The position numbers and the translations under genes are program-made. The notes beneath the pieces are model-generated. The model worked only from the letters and a program-made list of their open reading frames with translations, had not been told where the DNA came from and searched no databases. From positions 1 through 61,108 of the forward strand of contig JAEYJO010000051.1 of NCBI GenBank assembly GCA_023408815.1: a DNA stretch of 61,108 bases, written 5' to 3'. The stretch is from Bacillota bacterium. GTDB taxonomy: Bacteria; Bacillota; Clostridia; Lachnospirales; Lachnospiraceae. Every line of letters starts with the position of its first letter. Position 1 is the stretch's first letter. Below are positions 15,842 through 25,591 of this stretch, piece after piece.

Positions 15842-18119
15842 AATAATCATCAGCTTCACTGCGTGGATGCTGGGAACGTTGCTGCTGTTTCTTAACCTCT
15901 TTTGTTTTGTTGTGAAGTATGCGGGAAATCCTGCTTTTCTCATTCAAGCGAAAGAATCGCTGGGGGAAGATTATCAGAATACGGAGGAATTCCGTTATTA
16001 CATGTCCGATTATTTGAACAGCTTCTTATCTATGGCCATAGGCGGTCCTATCAGCCAAAGCTACGATACCGGTTATGCACAGGAGACGACTATCGAAGCC
16101 CAGGCGGAGGAAGGAATGGCATTCGAAGGCGGAGGCATGGCGACAGCGTCGGACACGGCAGAATACGAAGGCACATCGGACATGGCAGAGTTTACGGAGC
16201 CTGAAGAGGTAACGGATTATAAGAAGGATGCACAGGAATATCACGAGAGCATCAAGAATGACAGAAATATTTTATATACCATAGAAAAAGATGGCGAGGT
16301 GCTGTATACAAACGAAGAAAGTCTGGGAATGTATGGCGAAGAGTTCGTTTTGCCGGACGGCTATAATTACCTTCTCTACTTCGATGGAAAAAAGGTCTCT
16401 GCCACAAAAGACGGACAAACGGTAGATATTTACGGAGATAACTATTATAGGACAGGCGATGGCTGGAGTATTCCCGGTTATGTGAATTTTCCGGCAGATA
16501 AAGCATTGGAGGGTGTAAGGATATGTATTGCTGCCGCAAAGGTTCCTAATGTGAGTGTGTCTAAAGCCTATGACGGCGACGGCAACAGCACGTATTACTA
16601 CAGTAATGCTTTTTACAGCATCCAGCAGCACTTGTCGGTAGAAAAAGGTGCATATATGGGTTGGATATATACTTCTTTGCTGGCAATGACTCTTCTTATA
16701 GTAAGCCTTGCCCTGAACAAAAGCAGGAAGGAGGCCGATGCCGCGATTGCAAGAGTTACGGAAAAGCTTTGGTACGAAATAAAGCTGTTTCCCCTGCTTG
16801 CGATCCTGTACGGTGTTTTGCTGGTAGCTGCGGAGCTCGTGTATCAAGGATGGTGGTACTACCTGGACTGGGATATCGCCGGAAGATTCTGGAGCGGGGA
16901 ATATATAGGAATGAAAGTCTTTCTGACAGCCCTAGCCTCTCTATGCCTTGGGCTCATATGGCTTTTTATTAATGACGTCCGCCACAACGAGAGGCCTTGG
17001 AAAAAAAGCATCATAGCATCTCTTTACAGGCTGTTTAGAACTTCCATGCTGAAACTTCCCTTGGGAAAAAGACTGATAAGACAATATATGTGGGTATTTC
17101 TGGCAGAACTGGGAGCCGAGCTTATACTGCTGCTGATGCTGGGAATCTGGGGAAGCCGCAATTATGAAGAGGAGATAGCGGCATTTATTGGAGTCATGAC
17201 GCTGTTTTTGATGATAGCTGTCTGGGTATGCCAGTGTTTTTATTTTAAAAGCAATAAAAAGGCGGCTATGGATATGGAAGCGCTGGTGGAGCGAATCGAG
17301 GCCATTCACGGAGGAAAGCTGGATGAGTTTACAGAGGTTTCTGCAAGTTCCGGTTTATCGGAGGCCATGGATAAGCTTAATGAGATACAAGAAGGGATGA
17401 ACAAAGCGCTGGCGGAGCATATAAAGAGCGAGCGCATGAAGGTAGAGCTGATCGCCAACGTCTCCCACGACATCAAAACACCTCTTACTTCTATTATCAG
17501 CTACGTGGAGCTGTTAAAACAGGAGGACGATCTGCCGGAGCACGTGCGGGAATATATTTCTATACTGGAAAACAAGTCACATCGGTTAAAGGCCATGGTG
17601 CAGGACGTATTCGAGGTGAGTAAGGCGGCGTCCGGAGAGCTCCCCTTACACATGGAGAATCTGGATCTTGGAAAGCTGCTGCGCCAAACATTAGCAGATA
17701 TGACGGAGCAGATGGAGGAAGCGGACGTGACCGTGAAAACCAAGATTCCTGAAAATGCGGTAATGATCTGTGCAGACGGTGAACATTTATATCGCGTATT
17801 CCAGAATCTGATATTAAATGCGCTGAAATATTCCCTCGAAGGCTCTCGGATATATGTGACCCTGTTGGAGGACGGCAAGTTCGTTGCCGCCAGCATTCAG
17901 AATACCTCTAAGGAAGAACTTTCTTCGGATATAGATTTTACCGAGAGATTCATCCGGGGAGATAAGAGCCGCAGCGACGGAGGAAGCGGCCTCGGACTCT
18001 CTATCGCCCAGAGCTTCACCGAAGCCTGTGGAGGAACCTTCAAGGTGGAGACAATTGCGGATCTCTTCGTGGTCACCGTCACTTTCCCCAAGGTAGAATT
18101 CCCGCAGCTTCCATACTGA
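15816..18119 (+). CDS. Sensor histidine kinase with large extracytoplasmic and multi-membrane part
   Basis: A 767-residue kinase from a TTG start inside the response regulator gene, with GGGGA before it. Order: membrane helix (about 12-36), an extracytoplasmic region of about 240 residues with an acidic, Met/Gly/Ala-rich linker (GMAFEGGGMATAS), five further membrane helices (about 285-475), a short HAMP-like linker, HisKA with phospho-acceptor H551 in NVSHDIKTPLTS, and HATPase_c (QNLILNALKYS, GSGLGLSIAQ). It is VanS-like in the catalytic half, but with more membrane helices than usual. Translation is coupled to its regulator. The signal is unknown; envelope stress is a guess. Confidence 0.88.
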   Translation: MDTKLKKSKIIISFTAWMLGTLLLFLNLFCFVVKYAGNPAFLIQAKESLGEDYQNTEEFRYYMSDYLNSFLSMAIGGPISQSYDTGYAQETTIEAQAEEGMAFEGGGMATASDTAEYEGTSDMAEFTEPEEVTDYKKDAQEYHESIKNDRNILYTIEKDGEVLYTNEESLGMYGEEFVLPDGYNYLLYFDGKKVSATKDGQTVDIYGDNYYRTGDGWSIPGYVNFPADKALEGVRICIAAAKVPNVSVSKAYDGDGNSTYYYSNAFYSIQQHLSVEKGAYMGWIYTSLLAMTLLIVSLALNKSRKEADAAIARVTEKLWYEIKLFPLLAILYGVLLVAAELVYQGWWYYLDWDIAGRFWSGEYIGMKVFLTALASLCLGLIWLFINDVRHNERPWKKSIIASLYRLFRTSMLKLPLGKRLIRQYMWVFLAELGAELILLLMLGIWGSRNYEEEIAAFIGVMTLFLMIAVWVCQCFYFKSNKKAAMDMEALVERIEAIHGGKLDEFTEVSASSGLSEAMDKLNEIQEGMNKALAEHIKSERMKVELIANVSHDIKTPLTSIISYVELLKQEDDLPEHVREYISILENKSHRLKAMVQDVFEVSKAASGELPLHMENLDLGKLLRQTLADMTEQMEEADVTVKTKIPENAVMICADGEHLYRVFQNLILNALKYSLEGSRIYVTLLEDGKFVAASIQNTSKEELSSDIDFTERFIRGDKSRSDGGSGLGLSIAQSFTEACGGTFKVETIADLFVVTVTFPKVEFPQLPY

Positions 18120-18212
18120 GATTACTACGCTTTTTAATCGCTCCTTTTATAAGATGTCAGCTTTTCCTTGCTATTTTCCAGCGTTCTGCCAGTATCTTAA
18201 TCTTTCGGTTTA

Positions 18213-18221
18213 TGGTATAAT
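18213..18221 (+). promoter_or_regulatory. Extended -10 before the SBP/GGDEF/EAL gene
   Basis: TGG-TATAAT with TATAAT at 18216-18221, 37 nt before the start codon. A second AT-rich stretch CTATAATTG follows. The -35 is not clear. Confidence 0.45.
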
Positions 18222-18257
18222 TCCTCTATAATTGTGGATTTTAGAAGGAAAGATTAA

Positions 18258-21155
18258 ATGAATATAAGGAACGGAAAGATAAAGATTTTCGGTATGCTGG
18301 GTGCGGCAGCGGTGGTTTTGCTGCTTTTGCTTCCGGCAGTGCAGCTTCATGCAGAAGAAAACAGGGTAAGAGTAGGGTATTTTATTATGCCGGGTTATCA
18401 GGAATCCACCGAGGGGGGGAGCCATTGGGGCTTCGGCTATGACTATCTGCAGGAAATTGCAAGGTATACCGGATGGAAATATGAATTCGTAGAAACTTCG
18501 TGGGCAGAATGCTTGGAGATGCTGGAAAACGGAGAACTGGATATCGTAACCTATGCGAAAGACTCACCGGAGGATAGGGAGCGTTTTGAATTTTCCAAGT
18601 ATCCCATGGGAATGACCTCCTCCGTGCTGACGATTCGCTCCGGCGCAACTGGTTTTTATTATTACAATGATTTTGCAAATTTTGACGCAATGAAGATAGG
18701 CGCTGTGAGAGGCAGCGGTTTAGCGGAGGAAGTGAGAACGCTTTTTAAAGAGTATGACATATCCATGTCGCTTCAGCTTTTCAATACGGAGAAGGAGCTT
18801 CAAGAAGCACTCAGTACGAAAACTATCGACGTGATTGCGGCGGGCAATCATCGCAGGCTGGATAATGAGAAGATAATAGCCACCTTCAACGCAGCACCGT
18901 TTTATGCGATCATGCAAAGGGGAAATAAGAGCACTATGGCTCAGTTCGACTATGCCATGGAAGAAATCATGCTGGCTAACCCTTATTTCGAGAAGGAACT
19001 GTACGATAAATATTTCGAGGAGAACGTTGCGGGCAAGGTTGCTTTGACCCGTGAGGAAAAGGCTTATGTGGACGAACATAAGACGGTTAAGATGGCGGCC
19101 TCACCGGATTCAAAGGCTATGTGTTATTATGACGGCAGCAAGTATACGGGAATCACTATCGACAGCATCAAGGCTCTCGGAAGGGAAGTCGGGATGGAAG
19201 TGGAGTACGTGGAGACGAAGTCATACAAGGAGAGTCTGGAACTGCTGAATAAGGGCGAGGTGGATCTTGTCGGCGATTTCTACACCAATTATGGCTGGGG
19301 AGAGAAGAACGAAGTGATATTGACAGCTCCATATATGGAGGAGCAGTACATTGAGGTGCGCCGTAAGGGCAAGGAAATGCCGAAACGAGAAATGAAGGTA
19401 GCTACCTGCGAGAATTTTTTCTTTAATACCGCATATATATCAGAGTATTACTCAGAGGAGAACATAGCTTATTACGATACGGAGACAGAGTGCGTCAATG
19501 CAGTACGAAGGGGAGAAGCGGACGTTACTTTTGTCAATCAATATACGGCTAAGATATTGCTCAAGGATAACAAGAACCTGAAATTAAAAACGTACATTCT
19601 CTACGATGCGGATCATGGTCTATCAATAGCAGTGTCGGAGGATAATAAACTTCTGTGCTCGATTTTTAATAAAGCGATTTCTAATCTGGATTCTAATGAA
19701 ATCATGCAGATAGCAGAAGAACACACGCAGGAAAGTGAGCAGGTATCCTTGCTTAGCTATATCTATGCTAATCCGGTGCAGTCCATCGTGATCCTATGCG
19801 TGGCGTTCGGCATGCTGGTGTTCGGCATGCTCTATTTCATTATTGTGAGGAGAAGATACAACAGGCATATTTATGAGCTGGCTTACCGGGATAAGCTTAC
19901 CGGGCTTGGCAATATTTATTCCTTTGAGGATACGATAGAAAAACGCTGGCTTGAGCACAGAGGGAAAGAGGTTTTTATCATTTCCATGGATATCAGCCAT
20001 TTTGCGACGATCAATGAGACATACGGGAGGGGTATCGGAGATTATACCATAAGCTATGTGGGCAGAAGATTGAACGAGCTGTATGGCGAGGAGGGAATCA
20101 TCGCCAGAAGTAAGGTGGATAATTTTCTGATTTTTGGAATTGCCGACAGAGAAGGGAAGATTTCCGAATGGATGAATGCGATCAAGAGGGAAATCGGAAT
20201 ATTAGTATTCGAAGAAGGCGGGATGGGAAGAAACGAGATTACGATCAACTATAATTTTGGTGTCACCATAGCGCAGTGTACGAGAAGTACTTTGGTCAAG
20301 ACTCTTATCGATCATGCCGAAATGGCAAGGAAGGCGGCGAAACGGGGGAATGCACATCTTTGCTATTTCAACGAGGAAATGGAGCAGCAGCTTCTTCGGG
20401 AAAAGAACATTGAGGATTGCATGGGAAGCGCACTTGCACTGGGAGAATTTCAGGTATATTATCAGCCGAAGTACTGTATGGCGGATAATGAAATTGTTGG
20501 TGCAGAGGCGCTCGTCAGATGGCAGAATAAGGACTACGGATTTATGAGTCCGGCCGAATTCATCCCTATTTTCGAGAGGAACGGCTTTATCGTGGAATTG
20601 GATTTCTATGTGATGGAGCAGGTGTACAAGATGCTGCATGGGCGGCTGGAACGGGGGGAAAAGACGGTCCGCATATCGATTAACCAATCCAGGCTTCATT
20701 TTGCGCAGAAGAATTATATTGAGAGACTGAATGAACTGCGGGATAAATATGGTATTCCCAGGGAGCTTATTGAGCTGGAGCTGACAGAATCCATTTTTGC
20801 ACATATGAAGGATATAAGTGAAATGGTGGATAAACTGAAGGCAAATGGGTATTATTTATCTGTAGATGATTTTGGCGCAGGCTATTCCTCGCTGAATATG
20901 CTTAAGGAAATTTCCATCGATACATTGAAAATAGACAAGGACTTTTTAAGCGGCGAAGATAAGAGCGAGAGGTATCAGAAGGTAATTCAAAAGGTGGTGG
21001 AGCTCGCAAACGATCTCAATATGGACATAATATGTGAAGGCGTAGAACGGGAAGAACAGGCTAAATTCCTGCAAAGCATAGGCTGTATGTATGCGCAGGG
21101 ATATTTATATGCGAAGCCTATGGCAGAAAAGGATTTTCTGCAATTGCTGACTTAG
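18258..21155 (+). CDS. Membrane sensor with two periplasmic-binding domains, degenerate GGDEF and EAL
   Basis: A 965-residue protein: signal peptide (1-32), two tandem SBP_bac_3-type solute-binding domains (about 33-265 and 268-500), one membrane helix (about 513-536), GGDEF (about 545-700) and EAL (about 715-960). The GGDEF signature is RSKVDNF instead of RxGGDEF, so cyclase activity is unlikely. The EAL site is intact: EALVRW, ELTES, DDFGAGYSS, KIDKDFL and GVE are present. It should break down cyclic di-GMP in response to an amino acid-like or other small ligand bound outside the cell. AGAAGGAAAGA precedes the ATG. It is probably transcribed alone or with the YitT gene 33 nt downstream. Confidence 0.9.
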   Translation: MNIRNGKIKIFGMLGAAAVVLLLLLPAVQLHAEENRVRVGYFIMPGYQESTEGGSHWGFGYDYLQEIARYTGWKYEFVETSWAECLEMLENGELDIVTYAKDSPEDRERFEFSKYPMGMTSSVLTIRSGATGFYYYNDFANFDAMKIGAVRGSGLAEEVRTLFKEYDISMSLQLFNTEKELQEALSTKTIDVIAAGNHRRLDNEKIIATFNAAPFYAIMQRGNKSTMAQFDYAMEEIMLANPYFEKELYDKYFEENVAGKVALTREEKAYVDEHKTVKMAASPDSKAMCYYDGSKYTGITIDSIKALGREVGMEVEYVETKSYKESLELLNKGEVDLVGDFYTNYGWGEKNEVILTAPYMEEQYIEVRRKGKEMPKREMKVATCENFFFNTAYISEYYSEENIAYYDTETECVNAVRRGEADVTFVNQYTAKILLKDNKNLKLKTYILYDADHGLSIAVSEDNKLLCSIFNKAISNLDSNEIMQIAEEHTQESEQVSLLSYIYANPVQSIVILCVAFGMLVFGMLYFIIVRRRYNRHIYELAYRDKLTGLGNIYSFEDTIEKRWLEHRGKEVFIISMDISHFATINETYGRGIGDYTISYVGRRLNELYGEEGIIARSKVDNFLIFGIADREGKISEWMNAIKREIGILVFEEGGMGRNEITINYNFGVTIAQCTRSTLVKTLIDHAEMARKAAKRGNAHLCYFNEEMEQQLLREKNIEDCMGSALALGEFQVYYQPKYCMADNEIVGAEALVRWQNKDYGFMSPAEFIPIFERNGFIVELDFYVMEQVYKMLHGRLERGEKTVRISINQSRLHFAQKNYIERLNELRDKYGIPRELIELELTESIFAHMKDISEMVDKLKANGYYLSVDDFGAGYSSLNMLKEISIDTLKIDKDFLSGEDKSERYQKVIQKVVELANDLNMDIICEGVEREEQAKFLQSIGCMYAQGYLYAKPMAEKDFLQLLT

Positions 21156-21187
21156 AACATATGGCGTAGTTAAGAAAAGAGGCATTT

Positions 21188-22087
21188 ATGAATAGAATAC
21201 TGGGTCTCGATAAAAAATTTGTAATCTATGAAACGAACAGACTGCTCGGCTCCGTGGGAGGTATGCTCTTATATGCCATAGGCGTAAATCTGTTCATTGT
21301 CCCCCAAGGGCTGTATACAGGGGGAATTATGGGACTTTGTCAGGTAATACGTACTGTGTTGGCGGAGTACATGGGACTGTCGTTTCGTAACTTCGATATT
21401 GCGGGCTTAATTTATTATGTAGTAAACATTCCGCTTTTCATTGTGGCGATCAAGAAGCTGGGACGAATATTTTTCGCCAAGACGGTCATTTGTGTAACGG
21501 CAATGTCGTTTTTCCTCTTCATCGTATATATTCCATCCATGCCGATTATGGACGATAAGTTGGCCTCCTGCCTTATCGGCGGAATTCTCTGCGGTGCAGG
21601 CATCGGGCTTTGCCTGAAAATGGGAAGTTCCGACGGCGGAACGGATATATTGGGTGTACTGTTAATTCGCTGGAAGAAGGATTTCAGCGTAGGCAAGGTA
21701 ACATTGATCGTCAACGTGGTACTGTATCTCATATGCCTGTTCCTGTTCGACGTGGAGACCGTGATATATTCCTTGATTTTTGCTGCCGTAAGCTCCTTCG
21801 CGGTGGATAAGGTATATTCCCAGAACATTAACGTGGAAGTGAACATCATCACGAAGAATGCCAGCGAGGAAATGGAGCAGGAGATATTCACGAAGCTGGA
21901 ACGGGGAATCACCAAATGGAAGGCCCTGGGCGCGTACACAGATAATAACGCTGAAGTATTGTATATGGTAATATCGAAATATGAGATCGGACGGTTAAAA
22001 TATATCATACGTAAATATGATCCGAGTGCTTTTGTGGTAATCAATGAGGGTGTGAATGTAAGCGGGAATTTCCTGAAGAAATTGTAA
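21188..22087 (+). CDS. YitT-family membrane protein
   Basis: A 299-residue YitT protein (DUF161 membrane part plus C-terminal DUF2179). Five or six hydrophobic helices fill residues 20-200, with the family's GGTDILG motif between them; the soluble C-terminus (about 215-299, EVNIITKNASEEMEQEIF to the end) is the DUF2179 domain. The role of the family is unproven, with transport suspected. It follows the EAL sensor by 33 nt with AAAAGAGG before the ATG. Its stop codon lies inside a perfect palindrome (22083-22108). Confidence 0.85.
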   Translation: MNRILGLDKKFVIYETNRLLGSVGGMLLYAIGVNLFIVPQGLYTGGIMGLCQVIRTVLAEYMGLSFRNFDIAGLIYYVVNIPLFIVAIKKLGRIFFAKTVICVTAMSFFLFIVYIPSMPIMDDKLASCLIGGILCGAGIGLCLKMGSSDGGTDILGVLLIRWKKDFSVGKVTLIVNVVLYLICLFLFDVETVIYSLIFAAVSSFAVDKVYSQNINVEVNIITKNASEEMEQEIFTKLERGITKWKALGAYTDNNAEVLYMVISKYEIGRLKYIIRKYDPSAFVVINEGVNVSGNFLKKL

Positions 22088-22108
22088 TAGGAGCACTTTC
22101 CTATTACA
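22083..22108. repeat. Dispersed hairpin element, copy 1
   Basis: A perfect 10-bp stem TGTAATAGGA / TCCTATTACA around GCACTT. The 26-nt unit equals the reverse complement of 57217-57242 at 25 of 26 positions. It overlaps the stop codon of the YitT gene. Confidence 0.6.
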
Positions 22109-22113
22109 TAAGA

Positions 22114-22153
22114 AAGAGATGTCCAGATTGTTGAAAGGACATCTCTTTTTTGC
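22114..22153. terminator. Terminator between YitT and DUF1846 genes
   Basis: AAGAGATGTCC (22114-22124) pairs perfectly with GGACATCTCTT (22138-22148), followed by TTTT on the plus strand. On the minus strand the same stem is followed by a shorter U-poor stretch, so its main direction is plus. Confidence 0.8.
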
Positions 22154-22166
22154 AAGATGGTGTTAT

Positions 22167-23651
22167 TTATTTGTGATAAACCCGGTTCGTCTCATAAGCC
22201 GGTTCGCTGGTAAGATTCATCCCTAATCGCTTGAAGGTCTTCTCATCTACGGAAGAAAGAATGACCGTGGAATGGACCTGACATCCCTTCAGCTTCGGGA
22301 TCTGGGACAAAGCCAGCTTCGCGTCCGTGTCCGTCGCGGCGCTCATGGAAAGGGCTATCAGTATTTCGTCCGTATGTAGTCTTGGGTTGTTCCCGCCCAG
22401 ATAGTCCGTCTTCAAGGTTTGAATAGGTTCGATGGCGGCCCGGGAGATGAGGTGCTCGTCGTGGTCGATTCTGCCGAGAACCTTCAGCGCATTGAGAAGC
22501 GCAGCGGCAGAGGCGCCGAGTAAGTCGGTAGTTTTTCCGGTAATGACCTGCCCGTCCGGCAGTTCGATGGCCGTTGCAGGATGACCGGTGTTTTCCTGCC
22601 TCATAAGTGCCATAGGTATTACCTTTCGCTCTGTGGTATTGATAGAAGCCTGCTTCATCAGAAGCTCCAGCTTGTAAACGATTTCCCAGGAGCCCAGCAC
22701 ATCCCTTTTTTTGTCGCACAGCGCCTGATAATAGCGGCGGATGATTTCCTGTTTGGAAGCCTCTTTGCATACCTCGTCGTCTATGATACAGTTGCCCGCC
22801 ATGTTGACGCCCATGTCGGTTGGCGATTTATAAGGGCTATAGCCGAGAATCTGTTCGAACATCGCGCTCAGAACAGGGAACACTTCGATATCGCGGTTAT
22901 AGTTAACCGTAGTCTCTCCATAGGATTCCAGATGGAAGGGGTCTATCATGTTGACGTCACTTAAATCTGCGGTGGCCGCTTCATAGGCCACGTTCACAGG
23001 GTGGCGCAGGGGCAGATTCCATATGGGGAAAGTCTCGAACTTAGCATATCCGGCTGTAATCCCCCGTTTGTGTTCATGATAAAGCTGGGAAAGGCAGGTA
23101 GCCATTTTGCCGCTTCCGGGACCGGGAGCCGTAATGACCACCAGCGGTCTGGAAGTTTCGATATAATCGTTCTTCCCGTAGCCCTCGTCACTGACGATAT
23201 TGGCGATGTTACTGGGATAGCCCTCAATAATATAATGAAGATAGGACTTGATTCCAAGGCCTGATAGTTTTTCCCGGAAATGGTCGGCAGTGGGCTGACC
23301 GGTATACTGAGTAATGACTACGCTGCTCACCATGAATTCCATGGCGCGGAAGGCGTCCAAAAGACGCAGCACATCCATGTCATAGGTGATGCCGAGGTCG
23401 CCCCGGATTTTATTCTTCTCGATGGCATCTGCGCTGATGACGATGACGATTTCAGCCTGGTCTTTCAGCTGGTGCAGCATTTTCAGCTTACTGTCCGGAT
23501 GGAAACCGGGGAGGACTCTAGAAGCATGAAAGTCATCAAAGAGCTTGCCGCCGAATTCCAGATACAATTTATTGCCGAACTGGGAGATTCTCTGGCGAAT
23601 GTGCTCGGACTGCATTTTTACATATTTATCGTTGTCAAATCCTATTTTCAT
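22167..23651 (-). CDS. DUF1846 family protein
   Basis: A 494-residue DUF1846 protein, full length for a family widespread in Firmicutes. The N-terminal half has a P-loop-like segment TAPGPGSGKMATCLSQLYHE at about residues 174-193 (ITAPGPGSGKMA is the core), and the remainder alternates alpha and beta; the C-terminal part includes HSTVILSSVDEKTFKRLG. Function is not established; an ATP- or nucleotide-dependent role is suggested only by the loop. It lies 62 nt downstream of pyrG on the same strand and may be cotranscribed with it. Confidence 0.85.
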   Translation of the reverse strand: MKIGFDNDKYVKMQSEHIRQRISQFGNKLYLEFGGKLFDDFHASRVLPGFHPDSKLKMLHQLKDQAEIVIVISADAIEKNKIRGDLGITYDMDVLRLLDAFRAMEFMVSSVVITQYTGQPTADHFREKLSGLGIKSYLHYIIEGYPSNIANIVSDEGYGKNDYIETSRPLVVITAPGPGSGKMATCLSQLYHEHKRGITAGYAKFETFPIWNLPLRHPVNVAYEAATADLSDVNMIDPFHLESYGETTVNYNRDIEVFPVLSAMFEQILGYSPYKSPTDMGVNMAGNCIIDDEVCKEASKQEIIRRYYQALCDKKRDVLGSWEIVYKLELLMKQASINTTERKVIPMALMRQENTGHPATAIELPDGQVITGKTTDLLGASAAALLNALKVLGRIDHDEHLISRAAIEPIQTLKTDYLGGNNPRLHTDEILIALSMSAATDTDAKLALSQIPKLKGCQVHSTVILSSVDEKTFKRLGMNLTSEPAYETNRVYHK

Positions 23652-23713
23652 TTTTGGGTTCCTTAATATTTCATTTTATTAAAATCAAGAGTGCGCTAAG
23701 CACAGCTTTTGTT

Positions 23714-25315
23714 CTATTTATGCTCTACTGCCGCAGCTATAAGGCCTTTGAATAGCGGGTGAGGTCTGTTTGGTCTCGATTTCAGTTCGGGGTGTCCCTG
23801 TGTAGCAACAAAGAAAGGATGTGCTGGAATCTCGCACATTTCCACGATACGTCCGTCGGGAGAAAGGCCGGATAATTTCATTCCGTTTTCTGTAAGAGCG
23901 GTGCGGTAATCGTTGTTCACTTCATAGCGGTGCCGGTGTCTTTCGTGAATGGTATCTTTACCATATAAATGGTATGCCTTGGAGTCTTTATCCAGGATGC
24001 ATGGATAGGAGCCAAGCCGCAGGGTTCCCCCGATGTCTTCCACGCCGTTTTGGTCGGGCATAAGCGCAATGACAGGGTGCGTGGTGCCCGGATTCAGCTC
24101 CACGCTGTGCGCATCGTTATAGCCCAGCACGTTACGGGCATATTCCACGATGGAAAGCTGCATTCCCAGACAAAGCCCCAGGAATGGAATATTATGAGTC
24201 CTCGCATAGGTAATGGCATTTATCTTACCTTCGATGCCGCGGCTGCCGAAGCCGCCCGGAACAACGATGCCGTCCGCGCCGCTAAGCAGCTCGGCCGCAT
24301 TCCCGGGAGTTACGGTCTCCGAATCCACCCACCGGATATTGACGTTCACCCGATTGGAGATGCCTCCGTGTTTTAAAGCTTCCACTACACTGATATAAGC
24401 GTCGTGAAGCTGGATATACTTACCTACAAGGGCAATGGTCACTTCTCCCGAAGGAGTGCGCAGGGATTCTACCATGTTTTCCCAATCGCTTAAGTCGGGC
24501 TCGGGGCAGGGGAGCTTTAAGCATTCGCAGGCAACCTGTGCCAGATGCTCCTTCTCCATAGCAAGGGGCGCTTCGTACAGGTATTCAACATCCAGATTCT
24601 GCAGTACACGGTTGTTGGACACGTTGCAGAACAGAGCAATTTTATCCTTGATACCCTGATCGAGCGGATGTTCACTGCGGCATACGATAATGTCGGGCTG
24701 AATACCCATCCCCTGAAGCTCTTTTACACTGGCTTGTGTAGGCTTGGTCTTCATTTCCTGTGAAGCTCTCAGGTAAGGGATCAGGGTAACATGAATCAGG
24801 ATGGCATTTTCCCGTCCAACCTCATGCTGGAACTGCCGGATGGATTCCAAAAAGGGCTGGCTTTCGATGTCGCCCACGGTTCCGCCAACCTCGATGATGG
24901 CGATCCTCATATCCTGATCGCTGAAGTTGCGGTAAAAGCGGCTTTTGATTTCGTTGGTTATATGGGGAATCACCTGAACGGTACCGCCGCCGTAGTCGCC
25001 CCGTCGCTCTTTTTGAAGGACGGACCAATAAATCTTGCCGGTGGTAACGTTGGAATTTTTATCCAGATTTTCGTCGATGAACCTTTCGTAATGTCCGAGA
25101 TCTAAGTCGGTCTCCGTTCCGTCTTCGGTAACGAATACCTCCCCGTGCTGAATGGGATTCATAGTACCGGGATCGATGTTGATGTAGGGGTCAAATTTCT
25201 GCATGGTCACCTTGTAACCACGCGCTTTTAAAAGTCTTCCTAAAGATGCGGCTGTAATTCCTTTTCCCAGACCAGAAACGACGCCGCCTGTTACGAATAC
25301 GTATTTTACAGGCAT
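23714..25315 (-). CDS. pyrG: CTP synthase
   Basis: CTP synthase, 533 residues, making CTP from UTP with ATP and glutamine. The N-terminal synthetase domain (1-270) begins KYVFVTGGVVSGLGKGI and has the conserved YINIDPGTMNP and HEVGREN segments; the C-terminal class I glutamine amidotransferase domain has the nucleophile Cys in LGLCLGMQ and the His-Glu pair in GHPELKSRP. AGGAGGAG precedes the start. No clear G-run/U-run attenuator like that of Bacillus pyrG was seen in the leader; instead a long stem without U run sits near 25397-25434. Confidence 0.96.
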   Translation of the reverse strand: MPVKYVFVTGGVVSGLGKGITAASLGRLLKARGYKVTMQKFDPYINIDPGTMNPIQHGEVFVTEDGTETDLDLGHYERFIDENLDKNSNVTTGKIYWSVLQKERRGDYGGGTVQVIPHITNEIKSRFYRNFSDQDMRIAIIEVGGTVGDIESQPFLESIRQFQHEVGRENAILIHVTLIPYLRASQEMKTKPTQASVKELQGMGIQPDIIVCRSEHPLDQGIKDKIALFCNVSNNRVLQNLDVEYLYEAPLAMEKEHLAQVACECLKLPCPEPDLSDWENMVESLRTPSGEVTIALVGKYIQLHDAYISVVEALKHGGISNRVNVNIRWVDSETVTPGNAAELLSGADGIVVPGGFGSRGIEGKINAITYARTHNIPFLGLCLGMQLSIVEYARNVLGYNDAHSVELNPGTTHPVIALMPDQNGVEDIGGTLRLGSYPCILDKDSKAYHLYGKDTIHERHRHRYEVNNDYRTALTENGMKLSGLSPDGRIVEMCEIPAHPFFVATQGHPELKSRPNRPHPLFKGLIAAAVEHK

Positions 25316-25396
25316 TTTCTCCTCCTCAGCGATTGCATATAAGACGTTAGTTTAAAAGTGCATAGATATAGCTTTATTTTACCATAAGGCATAAAT

Positions 25397-25434
25397 CATT
25401 ACTAGGAAGCTCGTTTTTAGCTTCCTAAGTAATG
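25397..25434. repeat. Long palindrome between pyrG and ftsH
   Basis: CATTACT-AGGAAGCT (25397-25411) pairs with AGCTTCCTAAGTAATG (25419-25434): 15 bp with one bulged base and a 7-nt loop. There is no T run on either side. It lies about 80 nt upstream of pyrG and 157 nt upstream of ftsH, and could be an RNA leader structure for either gene or a dispersed palindrome. Confidence 0.5.
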
Positions 25435-25591
25435 TATTATACAATGGGTAGTAACTAAAAATCTACTGTTTCTATCAAAAAAATTTAGAAATCTTTTATA
25501 CATGGTAAAATATTTTCATAATTATATTATTGATTTATCGAATATCAGTCTCTATAATGGAAGAAACGACGATTTACGAATAGGAGCAGGC

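Noticed and set aside
20202..20804. 200-codon minus-strand open frame
   Set aside because: Opposite the EAL region of the sensor gene; no start signal.
25316..25591. Bacillus-type pyrG attenuator (G run plus terminator)
   Set aside because: No early G run and no stem followed by a U run could be found on the minus strand; only the unexplained stem at 25397-25434.
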